Shown in pieces: positions 7,491 to 14,893 of a DNA stretch of 44,088 nt (positions are counted from its first letter, which is position 1; the number at the start of each line of letters is the position of its first letter). The position numbers and the translations under genes were made by a program. Source of the stretch: Marinisporobacter sp. (GTDB taxonomy: Bacteria > Bacillota > Clostridia > Peptostreptococcales > Thermotaleaceae). The stretch lies in contig JAOARV010000061.1 of the NCBI GenBank assembly GCA_025210395.1, positions 1 to 44,088 on the forward strand, read 5' to 3'. The notes under the pieces were generated by a model that had not been told where the DNA came from, did not search any database, and worked only from the letters and a program-made list of their open reading frames with translations.

Positions 7491-8717
7491 TTGGAGAGGA
7501 ATAAGATCACAGATATTAAAAAGAAGATAATGAAATGTATGGAGTGCTTTAATACATTTCCAACCCCAAAAGAATTTAAAACAAAATTTCCGAAAGTTTA
7601 TGAGAAAATGGAAAAAGAATTTGACTTAGAATACAAAAATTTGATGATAGAACTAGGATATGACCCGTTTAAATCAAGCGATTTAAAAAATTATGGAAAT
7701 TTATCGGAAGATGAAGTTTTTCATCTAATCCAAAAAAATATAAAGGATTTTGTTGATAAATACTCTTATGTTCCAAATAAACAGATTTATAAAACATTAC
7801 CCATTCCTTCTTTGCCCTATTTAAAAGCAAGATTTGATGTAACTTATCCTTTGCTTTTAAAAAAAATTCATTATGATCGGATTAATGGGTTTAAGATCTA
7901 TAGACATGTTCCAAATGAAGTTTTATTAAAACAAGTAAAACTAAAGGTAGATGAATATTTAAAGGCACATCATAAGCTTCCTAATAAGAAAGCATTTAAC
8001 CAATTAAAAATAGGGACAGTTATCTTTTATGAAAAGAGATTTCAAAAGACGTATAGTGAATTACTAAAGGATTTAGGTTATTCATTAACTATGAAGCATA
8101 AGCCTATTGTTTATAAAAATTATAGCCATGAGGAATTATTTGAACTTACAAGAAGAGAAATTCAAAAATTTATTGATGACAATAAGGCTGTTCCTACACA
8201 GTTTCAATATCGAAAACTCAGTGCGCCATCAGATATATACTTTAAAAGACGGCATCATCTCACATATAATGAACTATTGTTAAAGCTTGGATTTGAACCA
8301 ATCAATTCTGGTGAAAAGTATAAATATATGACGGATGAAGAAGTTTTTTTAAAGTTAAAAAGAGAAATAGATACTTTTGCTAAAGAAAAAAATAAATTAC
8401 CTAATGCGGAAGAATTTCAGCTCTTAGATGTTCCTTCCCTAGGGTATATCAAGAAACGTTACAATTCTACCTATAGAGAATTAGTGTTTCATCTAGGTTA
8501 TAAGGAAACAGAGTTTGTAGAAGGGTATTTTGGATTAAAAAAAGATGAAATATTCAAAAAAATAAATATGGCTATAAAATTGTTTATAAAAGAAAATGGA
8601 AAGATGCCTACTCAAAAACAGTATAATCGCCTAACGACACCTTCTTCTTATTTAATAAAGAAGTTGTTTGGATTGTCTTATAGACAATTATTGGGAAAAT
8701 TAGATAAGGATATGTAG
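7491..8717 (+). CDS. Protein of six tandem ~60-residue repeats, resembling homing-endonuclease-associated repeats
   Basis: A 408-residue protein, start TTG 7491 with GAGGAGAGG six bases before. It consists almost wholly of six divergent repeats of about 60-65 residues, beginning near residues 1, 73, 141, 208, 277 and 346. Each has the form: (D/E)E(V/L/I)F..(I/L)...I..F......(L/M/V)P....(Y/F)..L..PS..Y.K.RF..TY..LL..LGY. Helix-loop-helix spacing with a closing TY-x2-L-x3-LGY resembles the HNH-repeat family (homing endonuclease associated repeat), a small DNA-binding-like unit usually fused to nucleases. No nuclease, ATPase or membrane segment is present. Basic composition fits nucleic-acid binding. 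The gene stands alone between terminators, so context gives no partner. Function unknown; family assignment is by remembered pattern. Confidence 0.6.
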   Translation: MERNKITDIKKKIMKCMECFNTFPTPKEFKTKFPKVYEKMEKEFDLEYKNLMIELGYDPFKSSDLKNYGNLSEDEVFHLIQKNIKDFVDKYSYVPNKQIYKTLPIPSLPYLKARFDVTYPLLLKKIHYDRINGFKIYRHVPNEVLLKQVKLKVDEYLKAHHKLPNKKAFNQLKIGTVIFYEKRFQKTYSELLKDLGYSLTMKHKPIVYKNYSHEELFELTRREIQKFIDDNKAVPTQFQYRKLSAPSDIYFKRRHHLTYNELLLKLGFEPINSGEKYKYMTDEEVFLKLKREIDTFAKEKNKLPNAEEFQLLDVPSLGYIKKRYNSTYRELVFHLGYKETEFVEGYFGLKKDEIFKKINMAIKLFIKENGKMPTQKQYNRLTTPSSYLIKKLFGLSYRQLLGKLDKDM

Positions 8718-8920
8718 AATCTACTAGTTGTATTTTGTATTAGTAGCTACTGAAGAATAAAAGTATGTTAACTTAATGGTAAAAAAGTTTATTTGTAAAT
8801 TAGTAAAAGCATCAAAAAGAGTAAATAATAGATTTAGAATGAATAAGGTTGAAGATTTTATACAAAAATAATTAGAACTTGTGCAAAGAGGTTGCATCTG
8901 TATGATAGGGAGGGATTTTG

Positions 8921-10551
8921 TTGAAGGTTAAGGACTTAATGACAAGGAACCCTATTGTGTTAACTGTAAATAATACGTTGAATGATGCTATAAAGATTTG
9001 TATTTCTAATGGGGTAGATAGTGTTCTGGTGGTGGATGAGTATGGTAAAATCATCAATATTATTACGACAGTAGATATGATGAAAGCTTTTATAAATAAA
9101 GTTTCGTTAAAAACATCGGTAGATAAGGTGTATCCTAAAAGGGTTATTACTATAAATGAAGATGCAAATATAAAAGATGTTTTGGATGCTAGTGTAGGAA
9201 GGTTGCCTGTTGTCAATTCGGAGGGGGAGTTGGTAGGCATACTCACCCGTACTGATTTATCTAAAGAACTTGTGCAAAAGGCGGTTCGAGAATCAGAAGA
9301 GATGAAAGCAATTTTATATTCTACGAATAATGGTGTCATTATTATTAATCAGGAAGGGGTGATTACTCGATGCAACCCTTCTGCTGTTAGGATATTGAAT
9401 TTAGGTAATGAAAATATCCTTGGTTTAAAAATAGAAAAGATTTTGCCAGAGTTAAAACTTCACGAAACTATTGAAACGGGGAAGAAGAGCTATACAGGAA
9501 AAATTCAGTTTAAAGATAAGGAATTGATCTGTGATCGTATTCCTTTGTTTAATGATGAACAGGTTGTTGCGGGGTTAATTGTTTTTAAAGATAGCTCAGA
9601 TTTAAAACGTATAATAGATGAGTTGAATGCTGTACAGCAATTATCTAAAAAGTTAGATGCAATTATTGAATCTTCTTACGATGGTATTTATATTACGGAT
9701 GGGGAAGCCAATACTATGAAGATTAATAAAGCTTATGAGCGAATTACTGGAGTTAAAAGAGAAGAAATGTTAGGAGTAAATATGACAAAATTAGAACGCT
9801 CTGGATATATTTCTGAATCCTCAACACTAAGAGTGTTAAAAACTAGAAAAACTACTACTATTCATCAAAAATTTAAAACGGGGAAAAATGCATTGGTAAC
9901 AAGTGTACCTATTTTTGATGAACATGGGAAAATTTCAATGGTAGTAACAAATGTTAGGGATGTTACAGAATTAGCAAATCTTAAGGAGGAGCTTGGAAAA
10001 AATAAAGAGTTAGCAGAAAAGTATTATTGTGAAATTGAAGAAATCGTAATCTTCAGAAAATGGTAGAACAAAAACGGTTTAGAGAAGACCTTTACTATAG
10101 ATTAAACGTTATACCTATAAATATTTTGCCTCTAAGGGAAAGAAGAGGAGATATATTACCTCTTATACATTATTTTCTTTCTAAATTGAATGAAAAATAT
10201 AACTGGGAAAAAGAATTTAGTAAAGAAGTATTAGAAATACTCTATGAATATGATTGGCCAGGGAATGTTCGAGAGTTGAAAAATATTGTAGAAAGAGTAT
10301 TTATCATGAGTAGTGAAAATAAAATGACTTTGGATGATTTGCCTAAAAATATAATTTCTAGGAATGAGCATAGAAGATTGATTTTAAAGGATGACATTGT
10401 ACCTTTGAAAGATGCTGTTGCAAAGGTGGAAATGGAACTACTTAATAAAGCTTTTGAAAAGTATGGAAATGTAAGGGAAGCAGGGAAAGCCTTGGGGATA
10501 GATGCATCTACATTTGTTAGGAAAAGGAGAAAATATACAAAGATTCATTAG
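8921..10551 (+). pseudogene. Sigma-54-dependent activator (CBS-CBS-PAS-PAS-AAA-Fis) with a deletion in the AAA+ domain
   Basis: Start TTG 8921 with GGGAGGG six bases before. The first frame (to 10066) has two CBS motifs (about 1-120), a PAS domain (about 130-225), a second PAS (about 245-350) and the start of a linker coiled coil (LKEELGKNKELAEKYY). It then runs out of frame near 10041. In the other frame, 10043 onward gives NRNLQKMVEQKRFREDLYYRLNV, the standard AAA+ segment just after sensor I, then LPLRERRGDI, the DWPGNVREL sensor II region and a Fis-type helix-turn-helix ending at TAG 10549-10551. The Walker A, GAFTGA and Walker B part (roughly 500 bases) is missing and the halves are out of frame. 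It cannot contact sigma-54 or hydrolyse ATP. The two pieces might be expressed separately, but neither would be an activator. It was probably the regulator of the downstream permease and abfD. Confidence 0.85.
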
Positions 10552-10585
10552 TTGCAATATTGCAATATTGTTGCAAAAGTGCAAT
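10551..10585. promoter_or_regulatory. Paired enhancer-like palindromes upstream of permease copy 2
   Basis: Two copies of GTTGC-N6-GCAAT, at 10551-10566 and 10570-10585, spaced exactly 19 bases apart and starting at the last base of the regulator gene. They lie 250 and 231 bases before the GG of the -24 element. The same pairing and spacing occurs upstream of abfD. Likely binding sites for a Fis-type sigma-54 activator. Confidence 0.65.
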
Positions 10586-10651
10586 GGAAATAAAAAAAGT
10601 AGAAAATTACAGAAAAAAGAGAAAAATGAAACTTTTCGGGAAGGGACTTTC

Positions 10652-10683
10652 AAAAAACTGTTGCGTTTCAGCAACGGTTTTTT
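10652..10683 (+). terminator. Terminator of the activator gene, containing a third enhancer palindrome
   Basis: AAAAAACTGTTGC (10652-10664) pairs with GCAACGGTTTTTT (10671-10683) with one G-U pair, giving a classical intrinsic terminator. Its core is GTTGC-GTTTCA-GCAAC (10660-10675), the same palindrome as the other candidate activator sites, 141 bases before the -24 GG. The DNA could therefore serve as both terminator and activator site. Confidence 0.7.
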
Positions 10684-10799
10684 GATTTGATAGAATGATA
10701 AATGGTAAAGGACATGTTGAATAAAAAGGTTGTAGGGTCAAACTGTTGAAAATAAAGCTTTTGAGAAAAAATAAAAAAATGAATATAGAAATGCAAAAA

Positions 10800-10814
10800 T
10801 GGCATAACTCTTGC
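10800..10814 (+). promoter_or_regulatory. Sigma-54 (-24/-12) promoter of permease copy 2
   Basis: TGGCATAACTCTTGC matches the TGGCAC-N5-TTGC consensus, with GG (10801-10802) and GC (10813-10814) exactly ten bases apart. It is 297 bases before the permease start, leaving a long leader that includes a hairpin at 10941-10962. Confidence 0.8.
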
Positions 10815-10940
10815 GATGATTATATGAAGTTGAAGGAAAAATGAAGGAAAGCACTTGCGGTGGTGTCGTGAGTTTGAAAAAAGATGGGGAAGAGGTATTG
10901 GGCATACTAGCTATAAAATAGATAAAAAGTATAAAAATAG

Positions 10941-10962
10941 ACAGAATTCTTTTCTGTTTTTT
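10941..10962 (+). terminator. Terminator-like hairpin in the permease copy 2 leader
   Basis: ACAGAA (10941-10946) / TTCTGT (10952-10957) followed by TTTTT. It lies between the sigma-54 promoter and the permease, so it would act as an attenuator. A TTGACA at 11014-11019 lacks a convincing -10. Otherwise 10684-11110 holds no gene. Confidence 0.45.
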
Positions 10963-11110
10963 ATTTAAAATCCACCGCGAAAAAAGTCGAAAAATGACAC
11001 AAAACATTTTGTATTGACAAAAGTGGTTTGGTAGGTATGGAAGAAAATATTATTATGCATTAAAAGTTGTAAAACTTTTAAAATAAAAAAATGAAAGAGG
11101 AGGAAACGCT

Positions 11111-12478
11111 ATGGCAATGAAAAGAGAATTAGGAAAAGAACAGCCCTTTATTCCAGCAGGACCGTTTAAGATTCGTATTCCGTTTATCCATTACAAATTT
11201 GAATGGGCGGACTACATTCAGGGTTTATTAATGTGTGCAGTCTGTCTTGGGGCTGTTCCCATGCTTCAAGAATATTTAGGGATGCCTTTTGAAGTAGCTA
11301 TGGCAGTAGTTGTTTTGAATGGATTATTGTATTGTGCACATGTATTTTTAGGAGATCCAGTAGTACCTGGATGGGTAACACCAGCCATTCCCCTTTTAAT
11401 GCTTCATGTAAGTCAATATGAAATGGGCCCTGAAAGAATGCAAGCTTTAATTGCATTTGAGATGTCTTTAGGTATTTTAGCTATTATTTTAGGTGTTACA
11501 GGATTAGGAAAGAAAATTGTGTCTATTGTTCCAAATGCAATGCAATCAGGAATTATAATGGGGGCAGGTTTTGCTGCTGTAATCCTTATATTTAAGAAGG
11601 GTGCTAAGTTTGATAGTTTTCCATTATCGATTATTATTTGTGTAGGTTTAGGTTTTTATCTTTTATTTGCTAATCATTTTAAAAGCATCAGAGAAAATAA
11701 CGCTATATTAAAGGTTATTGCAAATGTAGGTATTTTACCAGTTGTTGTTTTAGCTATTGTAGTAGGTCCTATGCTTGGTGAGACAGCATGGCCACAAATT
11801 GAATGGGGGATTACAAAGCCTGCCTTTTCTACTTTGTGGAGAGAGTGGACATTATTTGGATTGGGTTTTCCTCCAGTAAGTATGTTTGTTGAAAGTTTAC
11901 CTACAGTTATTTCAGCATATATTGTATTATTTGGAGATATGATTCAATCACAAGCCTTGCTTGAAGATGCAGGAAGGGTTCGTACAGATGAACATATTGA
12001 TTACAATCCTAATAGATCTCATTTAATATTTGGATTAAGAAACTTTACTATGTCTATTATCGGACCAGATTTGACTATGTGTGGACCTTTATGGGCAGCA
12101 ATGCAAGTTGTTATTTGTGAACGCTATAAGCAAGGAAGAAAAGCCATGGATTCTATTCTTGGTGGAGCAGCATCTTTTAGATTCGGGACTTTTACAGGTT
12201 ATCTAATTCTTCCTATTGTTACTCTTTGTAAACCTATATTGGGAATTGCTCTTGCATCTACTATGCTAATTCAAGGATATGTTTCTGTGCGCGTTGGGGT
12301 TATGAAGGCTCGTACCTTTAATGATTTAGGGATTGCCGGTGTAATGGGTGCGGTTCTTTGTACTCGTGGAGCTGCATGGGGACTTGCAGCAGGTATAGTT
12401 CTTTGCTTACTTATTAATTTAGGAAATAAACCAGAATATGATGTATATATATATGAAGAAGAAGAAAAAACAGCATAA
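11111..12478 (+). CDS. Multi-pass membrane permease (SLC23/NCS2-like), copy 2
   Basis: A 455-residue membrane protein nearly identical to the product of 724-2091 (about 94% by eye; most changes are conservative, such as Ile/Val or Lys/Arg). Start ATG 11111 follows GAGGAGG. About 12 membrane helices; the sequence from GAGFAAVILIFKKGAK to the C-terminal RTFNDLGIAGVMGAV is almost unchanged between copies, suggesting continued selection on both. This copy is driven by a sigma-54 promoter with upstream activator palindromes of the same layout as abfD, so it is part of the same regulon as the 4-hydroxybutyryl-CoA dehydratase. Substrate unknown; 4-hydroxybutyrate or a related organic acid is inferred. 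The next gene, 64 bases on behind the conserved hairpin, is the candidate selenoprotein. Confidence 0.78.
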   Translation: MAMKRELGKEQPFIPAGPFKIRIPFIHYKFEWADYIQGLLMCAVCLGAVPMLQEYLGMPFEVAMAVVVLNGLLYCAHVFLGDPVVPGWVTPAIPLLMLHVSQYEMGPERMQALIAFEMSLGILAIILGVTGLGKKIVSIVPNAMQSGIIMGAGFAAVILIFKKGAKFDSFPLSIIICVGLGFYLLFANHFKSIRENNAILKVIANVGILPVVVLAIVVGPMLGETAWPQIEWGITKPAFSTLWREWTLFGLGFPPVSMFVESLPTVISAYIVLFGDMIQSQALLEDAGRVRTDEHIDYNPNRSHLIFGLRNFTMSIIGPDLTMCGPLWAAMQVVICERYKQGRKAMDSILGGAASFRFGTFTGYLILPIVTLCKPILGIALASTMLIQGYVSVRVGVMKARTFNDLGIAGVMGAVLCTRGAAWGLAAGIVLCLLINLGNKPEYDVYIYEEEEKTA

Positions 12479-12494
12479 ATTCAAATTAAGAGGC

Positions 12495-12518
12495 TGCAGA
12501 TAGTCTTTGGCTATCTGC
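12495..12518 (+). terminator. Conserved hairpin after permease copy 2
   Basis: GCAGATAG (12496-12503) / CTATCTGC (12511-12518) with a 7-base loop, matching the hairpin at 2106-2130 after copy 1. No T-tract follows. It sits 12 bases before the ribosome site of the selenoprotein gene. Confidence 0.55.
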
Positions 12519-12542
12519 CATTTCCTATATGGAGGAGTTTCT

Positions 12543-12863
12543 ATGAATGTTAATATTACAGAAGAAGCAAAAAAGTATATAAAAAAACAAAAGGCTTGTT
12601 ATATTATTGTTCATATGATTCCAGAAGAGACAAGTGGAGGATGAGGTTGTGGAAATACTAAAAAGTATTACATTCCTTCCGTGAGAATGGGATTTAAAAC
12701 GTTAAAAAAAATAAACCAATACAACAAAGTAACTATTGGTGGTATAGATGTTTATTTAGATGCTAAAGTGGAAAACAAAGAAGAAGGAATTACTATTTTT
12801 CTTGAGAAAATATTTTTTCAGAGAAAAATAGCAGTAGAAGGTATATTGATTCAGTTAGAGTAA
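12543..12863 (+). CDS. Candidate small selenoprotein (in-frame TGA as Sec), HesB/IscA-like or CC/Se-motif type
   Basis: ATG 12543 has TGGAGGAG upstream at correct spacing. The frame runs 33 codons to TGA at 12642-12644 and continues without another stop for 72 codons to TAA 12861-12863, giving 106 residues if TGA is Sec34. The TGA lies in TSGG-U-GCGNTKK, a Gly/Cys-rich setting like the redox or metal motifs where Sec occurs. Residues before it (MNVNITEEAKKYIKKQ, then a beta strand YIIVHMIP) look like the N-terminus of small HesB/IscA-like proteins, and a clostridial family called CC/Se motif (seleno)proteins has this architecture as I recall. Both sides of the TGA have normal clostridial codon use. 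A hairpin starts 6 bases after the TGA. The copy-1 gene is decayed. The main alternative is a pseudogene with one nonsense mutation; no selenocysteine machinery is in the window to decide. Confidence 0.6.
12651..12676 (+). promoter_or_regulatory. Candidate bacterial SECIS hairpin
   Basis: AATACT (12654-12659) / AGTATT (12664-12669) forms a perfect stem with loop AAAA, and GGA/TCC-type pairing (12651-12653 with 12674-12676) can extend it across a small bulge. The apical loop is about 16 bases from the TGA, near the lower end of the distance used by bacterial SECIS elements. The loop lacks the G/U typical of the E. coli element, so this is weak support. Confidence 0.35.
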
Positions 12864-12870
12864 AGGGGGG

Positions 12871-12999
12871 ATGGTTATATGTGCAAATTCTGAAAGTAAT
12901 AGATTGTGGAAGAGAGAAATTAAAAAAGAACAGGTTTGTGTTTTAAACTGTGCTCATTGTTTTTATAGAAGGAAACTGAAAAATAAAAAATGTTGCTGA
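12871..12999 (+). pseudogene. Stub of the DUF1847 gene (copy 2)
   Basis: A 42-codon frame whose first residues (MVICANSE…) match the start of the intact DUF1847 protein at 2322-2912 (MFTCANCE…) and whose later part (VLNCAHCF) matches that protein's C-terminus (ALNCTHRF). About 150 codons between are gone, as are most of the cysteines. It follows GGGGGG seven bases after the candidate selenoprotein gene, so the order selenoprotein-DUF1847 is the same in both copies. A short peptide could be made, but it would not be a DUF1847 protein. Confidence 0.65.
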
Positions 13000-13026
13000 A
13001 ATGCAACGCGTGTGCATAATTGCAAC
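12992..13026. promoter_or_regulatory. Paired enhancer-like palindromes upstream of abfD
   Basis: GTTGC-N6-GCAAC at 12992-13007 and the half-degenerate TGTGC-N6-GCAAC at 13011-13026, 19 bases apart. They lie 259 and 240 bases before the -24 GG, matching the layout upstream of permease copy 2 to within 9 bases. Confidence 0.65.
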
Positions 13027-13102
13027 GGAAATATGAATAAAAGTTAAATGCTTACATGCAAACTAAATTGATTATTATTTAACATGAAATCAGGGTGATG
13101 AT

Positions 13103-13118
13103 GTTGCTGTTTTGCAAC
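13103..13118. promoter_or_regulatory. Proximal enhancer-like palindrome upstream of abfD
   Basis: GTTGC-TGTTTT-GCAAC, 148 bases before the -24 GG at 13251. It corresponds in position to the site at 10660-10675 before permease copy 2. Confidence 0.65.
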
Positions 13119-13249
13119 GAACGATACGAATAGGGATTTGTATAGCAAAATAAATATGCGTATATGCTTGAGGGTTGAAAAATAGTGAATTCAAAAGGTG
13201 TATTGATTTACTTATTAAAAATTTAAAAAATATATATAGTATCAAATAA

Positions 13250-13264
13250 TGGCATGGGACTTGC
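13250..13264 (+). promoter_or_regulatory. Sigma-54 (-24/-12) promoter of abfD copy 2
   Basis: TGGCATGGGACTTGC, GG (13251-13252) and GC (13263-13264) ten bases apart, a good fit to TGGCAC-N5-TTGC. It lies 117 bases after the proximal enhancer half-site and 130 before the ATG. Confidence 0.8.
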
Positions 13265-13308
13265 TTTGATTATGAGTGTAAAAAAATAATTGGAAAATAA
13301 TTAAAATT

Positions 13309-13358
13309 TTTTCAAAATGTATGTACAAAAATAAAATATTTTGTTAAAATAATAACAA
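13309..13358 (+). promoter_or_regulatory. Possible sigma-A promoter with Rex-like operator
   Basis: TTGTTAAAATAATAACAA (13341-13358) is an 18-base palindrome with one mismatch to the clostridial Rex pattern TTGTTAA-N4-TTAACAA. Just upstream, TTTTCA (13309-13314) and TAAAAT (13332-13337) with a 17-base spacer form a weak sigma-A promoter whose start would fall on the operator. Rex is the NADH/NAD+-sensing repressor of fermentation genes, so this fits an abfD operon under redox control. Confidence 0.5.
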
Positions 13359-13380
13359 ATTGAAAGGGAGCTGATTTTAA

Positions 13381-14871
13381 ATGGCATTAATGACAAAAGA
13401 GCAATATATTGAAAGCTTAAGAAAATTAAATATAAAGGTGTACATGTTTGGAGAATTAGTTGAAAACTTTGTAGACCATCCAGTGATTAGACCATCTATT
13501 AATTCTGTAGCTATGACTTATGAATTAGCACAAGATGCTCAATATGAAGATTTAATGACAGCTACATCCAATTTAACAGGTGAAAAAATAAATCGTTTTA
13601 CAAACTTACATCAAAGTACTGATGATTTAAGAAAGAAAGTAAAAATGTTAAGACTTCTTGGACAAAAAACTGGATCATGTTTCCAACGTTGTGTAGGTAT
13701 GGACTCTTTCAATGCTGTATATAGCACAACTTATGAAATCGATAAAGCACATGGAACAAAATATCATGAAAACTTCAAAAAATATTTAGAGTTTGTACAA
13801 AAGAATGACTTAGTAGTAGATGGAGCTATGACTGATCCTAAAGGAGATAGAGGTTTAGCACCAAGTAAGCAAGCTGATCCTGATCTTTTCCTACATGTAG
13901 TAGAGCAAAGAGAAGATGGTATCGTAGTAAGAGGGGCAAAAGCTCACCAAACAGGAGCAGTAAACTCTCATGAACATCTAATCATGCCAACAATTGCTAT
14001 GAGAGAGGGAGACGAAGCTTACGCTGTATCATTCGCTATCCCATCAGATGCTGAAGGTATTTATATGATCTATGGAAGACAAAGCTGTGACTCAAGAAAG
14101 ACAGAAGATGGAGCAGACATTGATGTAGGAAATAAAGAATTTGGTGGACAAGAAGCATTAGTAGTATTTGATGATGTATTTATTCCAAATGATAGAATCT
14201 TCTTAAATGGAGAAGTAGAATTTGCTGGAATGTTAGTAGAAAGATTTGCAGGATACCATCGTCAAAGTTATGGCGGATGTAAAGTAGGTGTGGGTGATGT
14301 ACTTATAGGAGCAGCAGCACTTGCAGCAGAATTCAATGGAGCAGCAAAAGCTTCTCATATTAAAGATAAATTAATCGAAATGACTCACTTAAATGAAACA
14401 TTATATTGCTGTGGTATTGCCTGTTCAGCAGAAGGATATGCAACAGAAGCTGGAAACTATCAAATCGATTTACTACTTGCAAATGTATGTAAGCAAAATG
14501 TAACAAGATTCCCATATGAAATCACAAGACTTGCAGAAGATATTGCAGGTGGATTAATGGTTACAATGCCATCAGAGCAAGATTTCAAACATCCAGTAAT
14601 CGGACCTGTTTGTGAGAAATACTTCAAGGGAGTAAATGTAGTTCCAACAGAGCATAGAATGAGAGTATTAAGACTTATAGAAAATATGACATTAGGAACA
14701 GCAGCAGTAGGATACAGAACAGAGTCAATGCATGGAGCAGGATCTCCACAAGCACAAAGAATTATGATTGCAAGACAAGGAAATCTTGCGCATAAGAAAG
14801 ATTTAGCAAGAAAAATTGCTAGAATCGATGAAGCTTCTATTGCAGAAAGAGAAGCAGCAGCTACTAAATAA
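13381..14871 (+). CDS. abfD: 4-hydroxybutyryl-CoA dehydratase / vinylacetyl-CoA delta-isomerase
   Basis: A 496-residue protein; the characterised Clostridium aminobutyricum AbfD is about 490. It converts 4-hydroxybutyryl-CoA to crotonyl-CoA by a radical mechanism with FAD and an oxygen-sensitive [4Fe-4S] cluster, in the cytosol. The four cluster ligands are present with the right spacing: C100 and C104 (SCFQRC), H293 and C300 (H-x6-C in YHRQSYGGC). Start ATG 13381 follows GGGAG at slightly long spacing; the next ATG is three codons on. Promoters: sigma-54 at 13250 with enhancer palindromes, and a Rex-like site at 13341. The operon continues with a NifU-like gene, a small Cys protein gene, CoA-transferase and 4-hydroxybutyrate dehydrogenase. 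A nonsense-mutated duplicate lies at the left edge of the window. Confidence 0.96.
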   Translation: MALMTKEQYIESLRKLNIKVYMFGELVENFVDHPVIRPSINSVAMTYELAQDAQYEDLMTATSNLTGEKINRFTNLHQSTDDLRKKVKMLRLLGQKTGSCFQRCVGMDSFNAVYSTTYEIDKAHGTKYHENFKKYLEFVQKNDLVVDGAMTDPKGDRGLAPSKQADPDLFLHVVEQREDGIVVRGAKAHQTGAVNSHEHLIMPTIAMREGDEAYAVSFAIPSDAEGIYMIYGRQSCDSRKTEDGADIDVGNKEFGGQEALVVFDDVFIPNDRIFLNGEVEFAGMLVERFAGYHRQSYGGCKVGVGDVLIGAAALAAEFNGAAKASHIKDKLIEMTHLNETLYCCGIACSAEGYATEAGNYQIDLLLANVCKQNVTRFPYEITRLAEDIAGGLMVTMPSEQDFKHPVIGPVCEKYFKGVNVVPTEHRMRVLRLIENMTLGTAAVGYRTESMHGAGSPQAQRIMIARQGNLAHKKDLARKIARIDEASIAEREAAATK

Positions 14872-14893
14872 GGATTGAATTTTAATATTAAAA

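Noticed and set aside
8776..8871. 31-codon basic peptide gene between the repeat protein and the activator
   Set aside because: No ribosome site, no recognised family, composition like AT-rich intergenic DNA.
10738..11007. 89-residue open frame on the minus strand
   Set aside because: It is antisense to the sigma-54 promoter and leader of permease copy 2, is made of Phe/Ser/Leu runs expected from A-rich DNA, and lacks a ribosome site.
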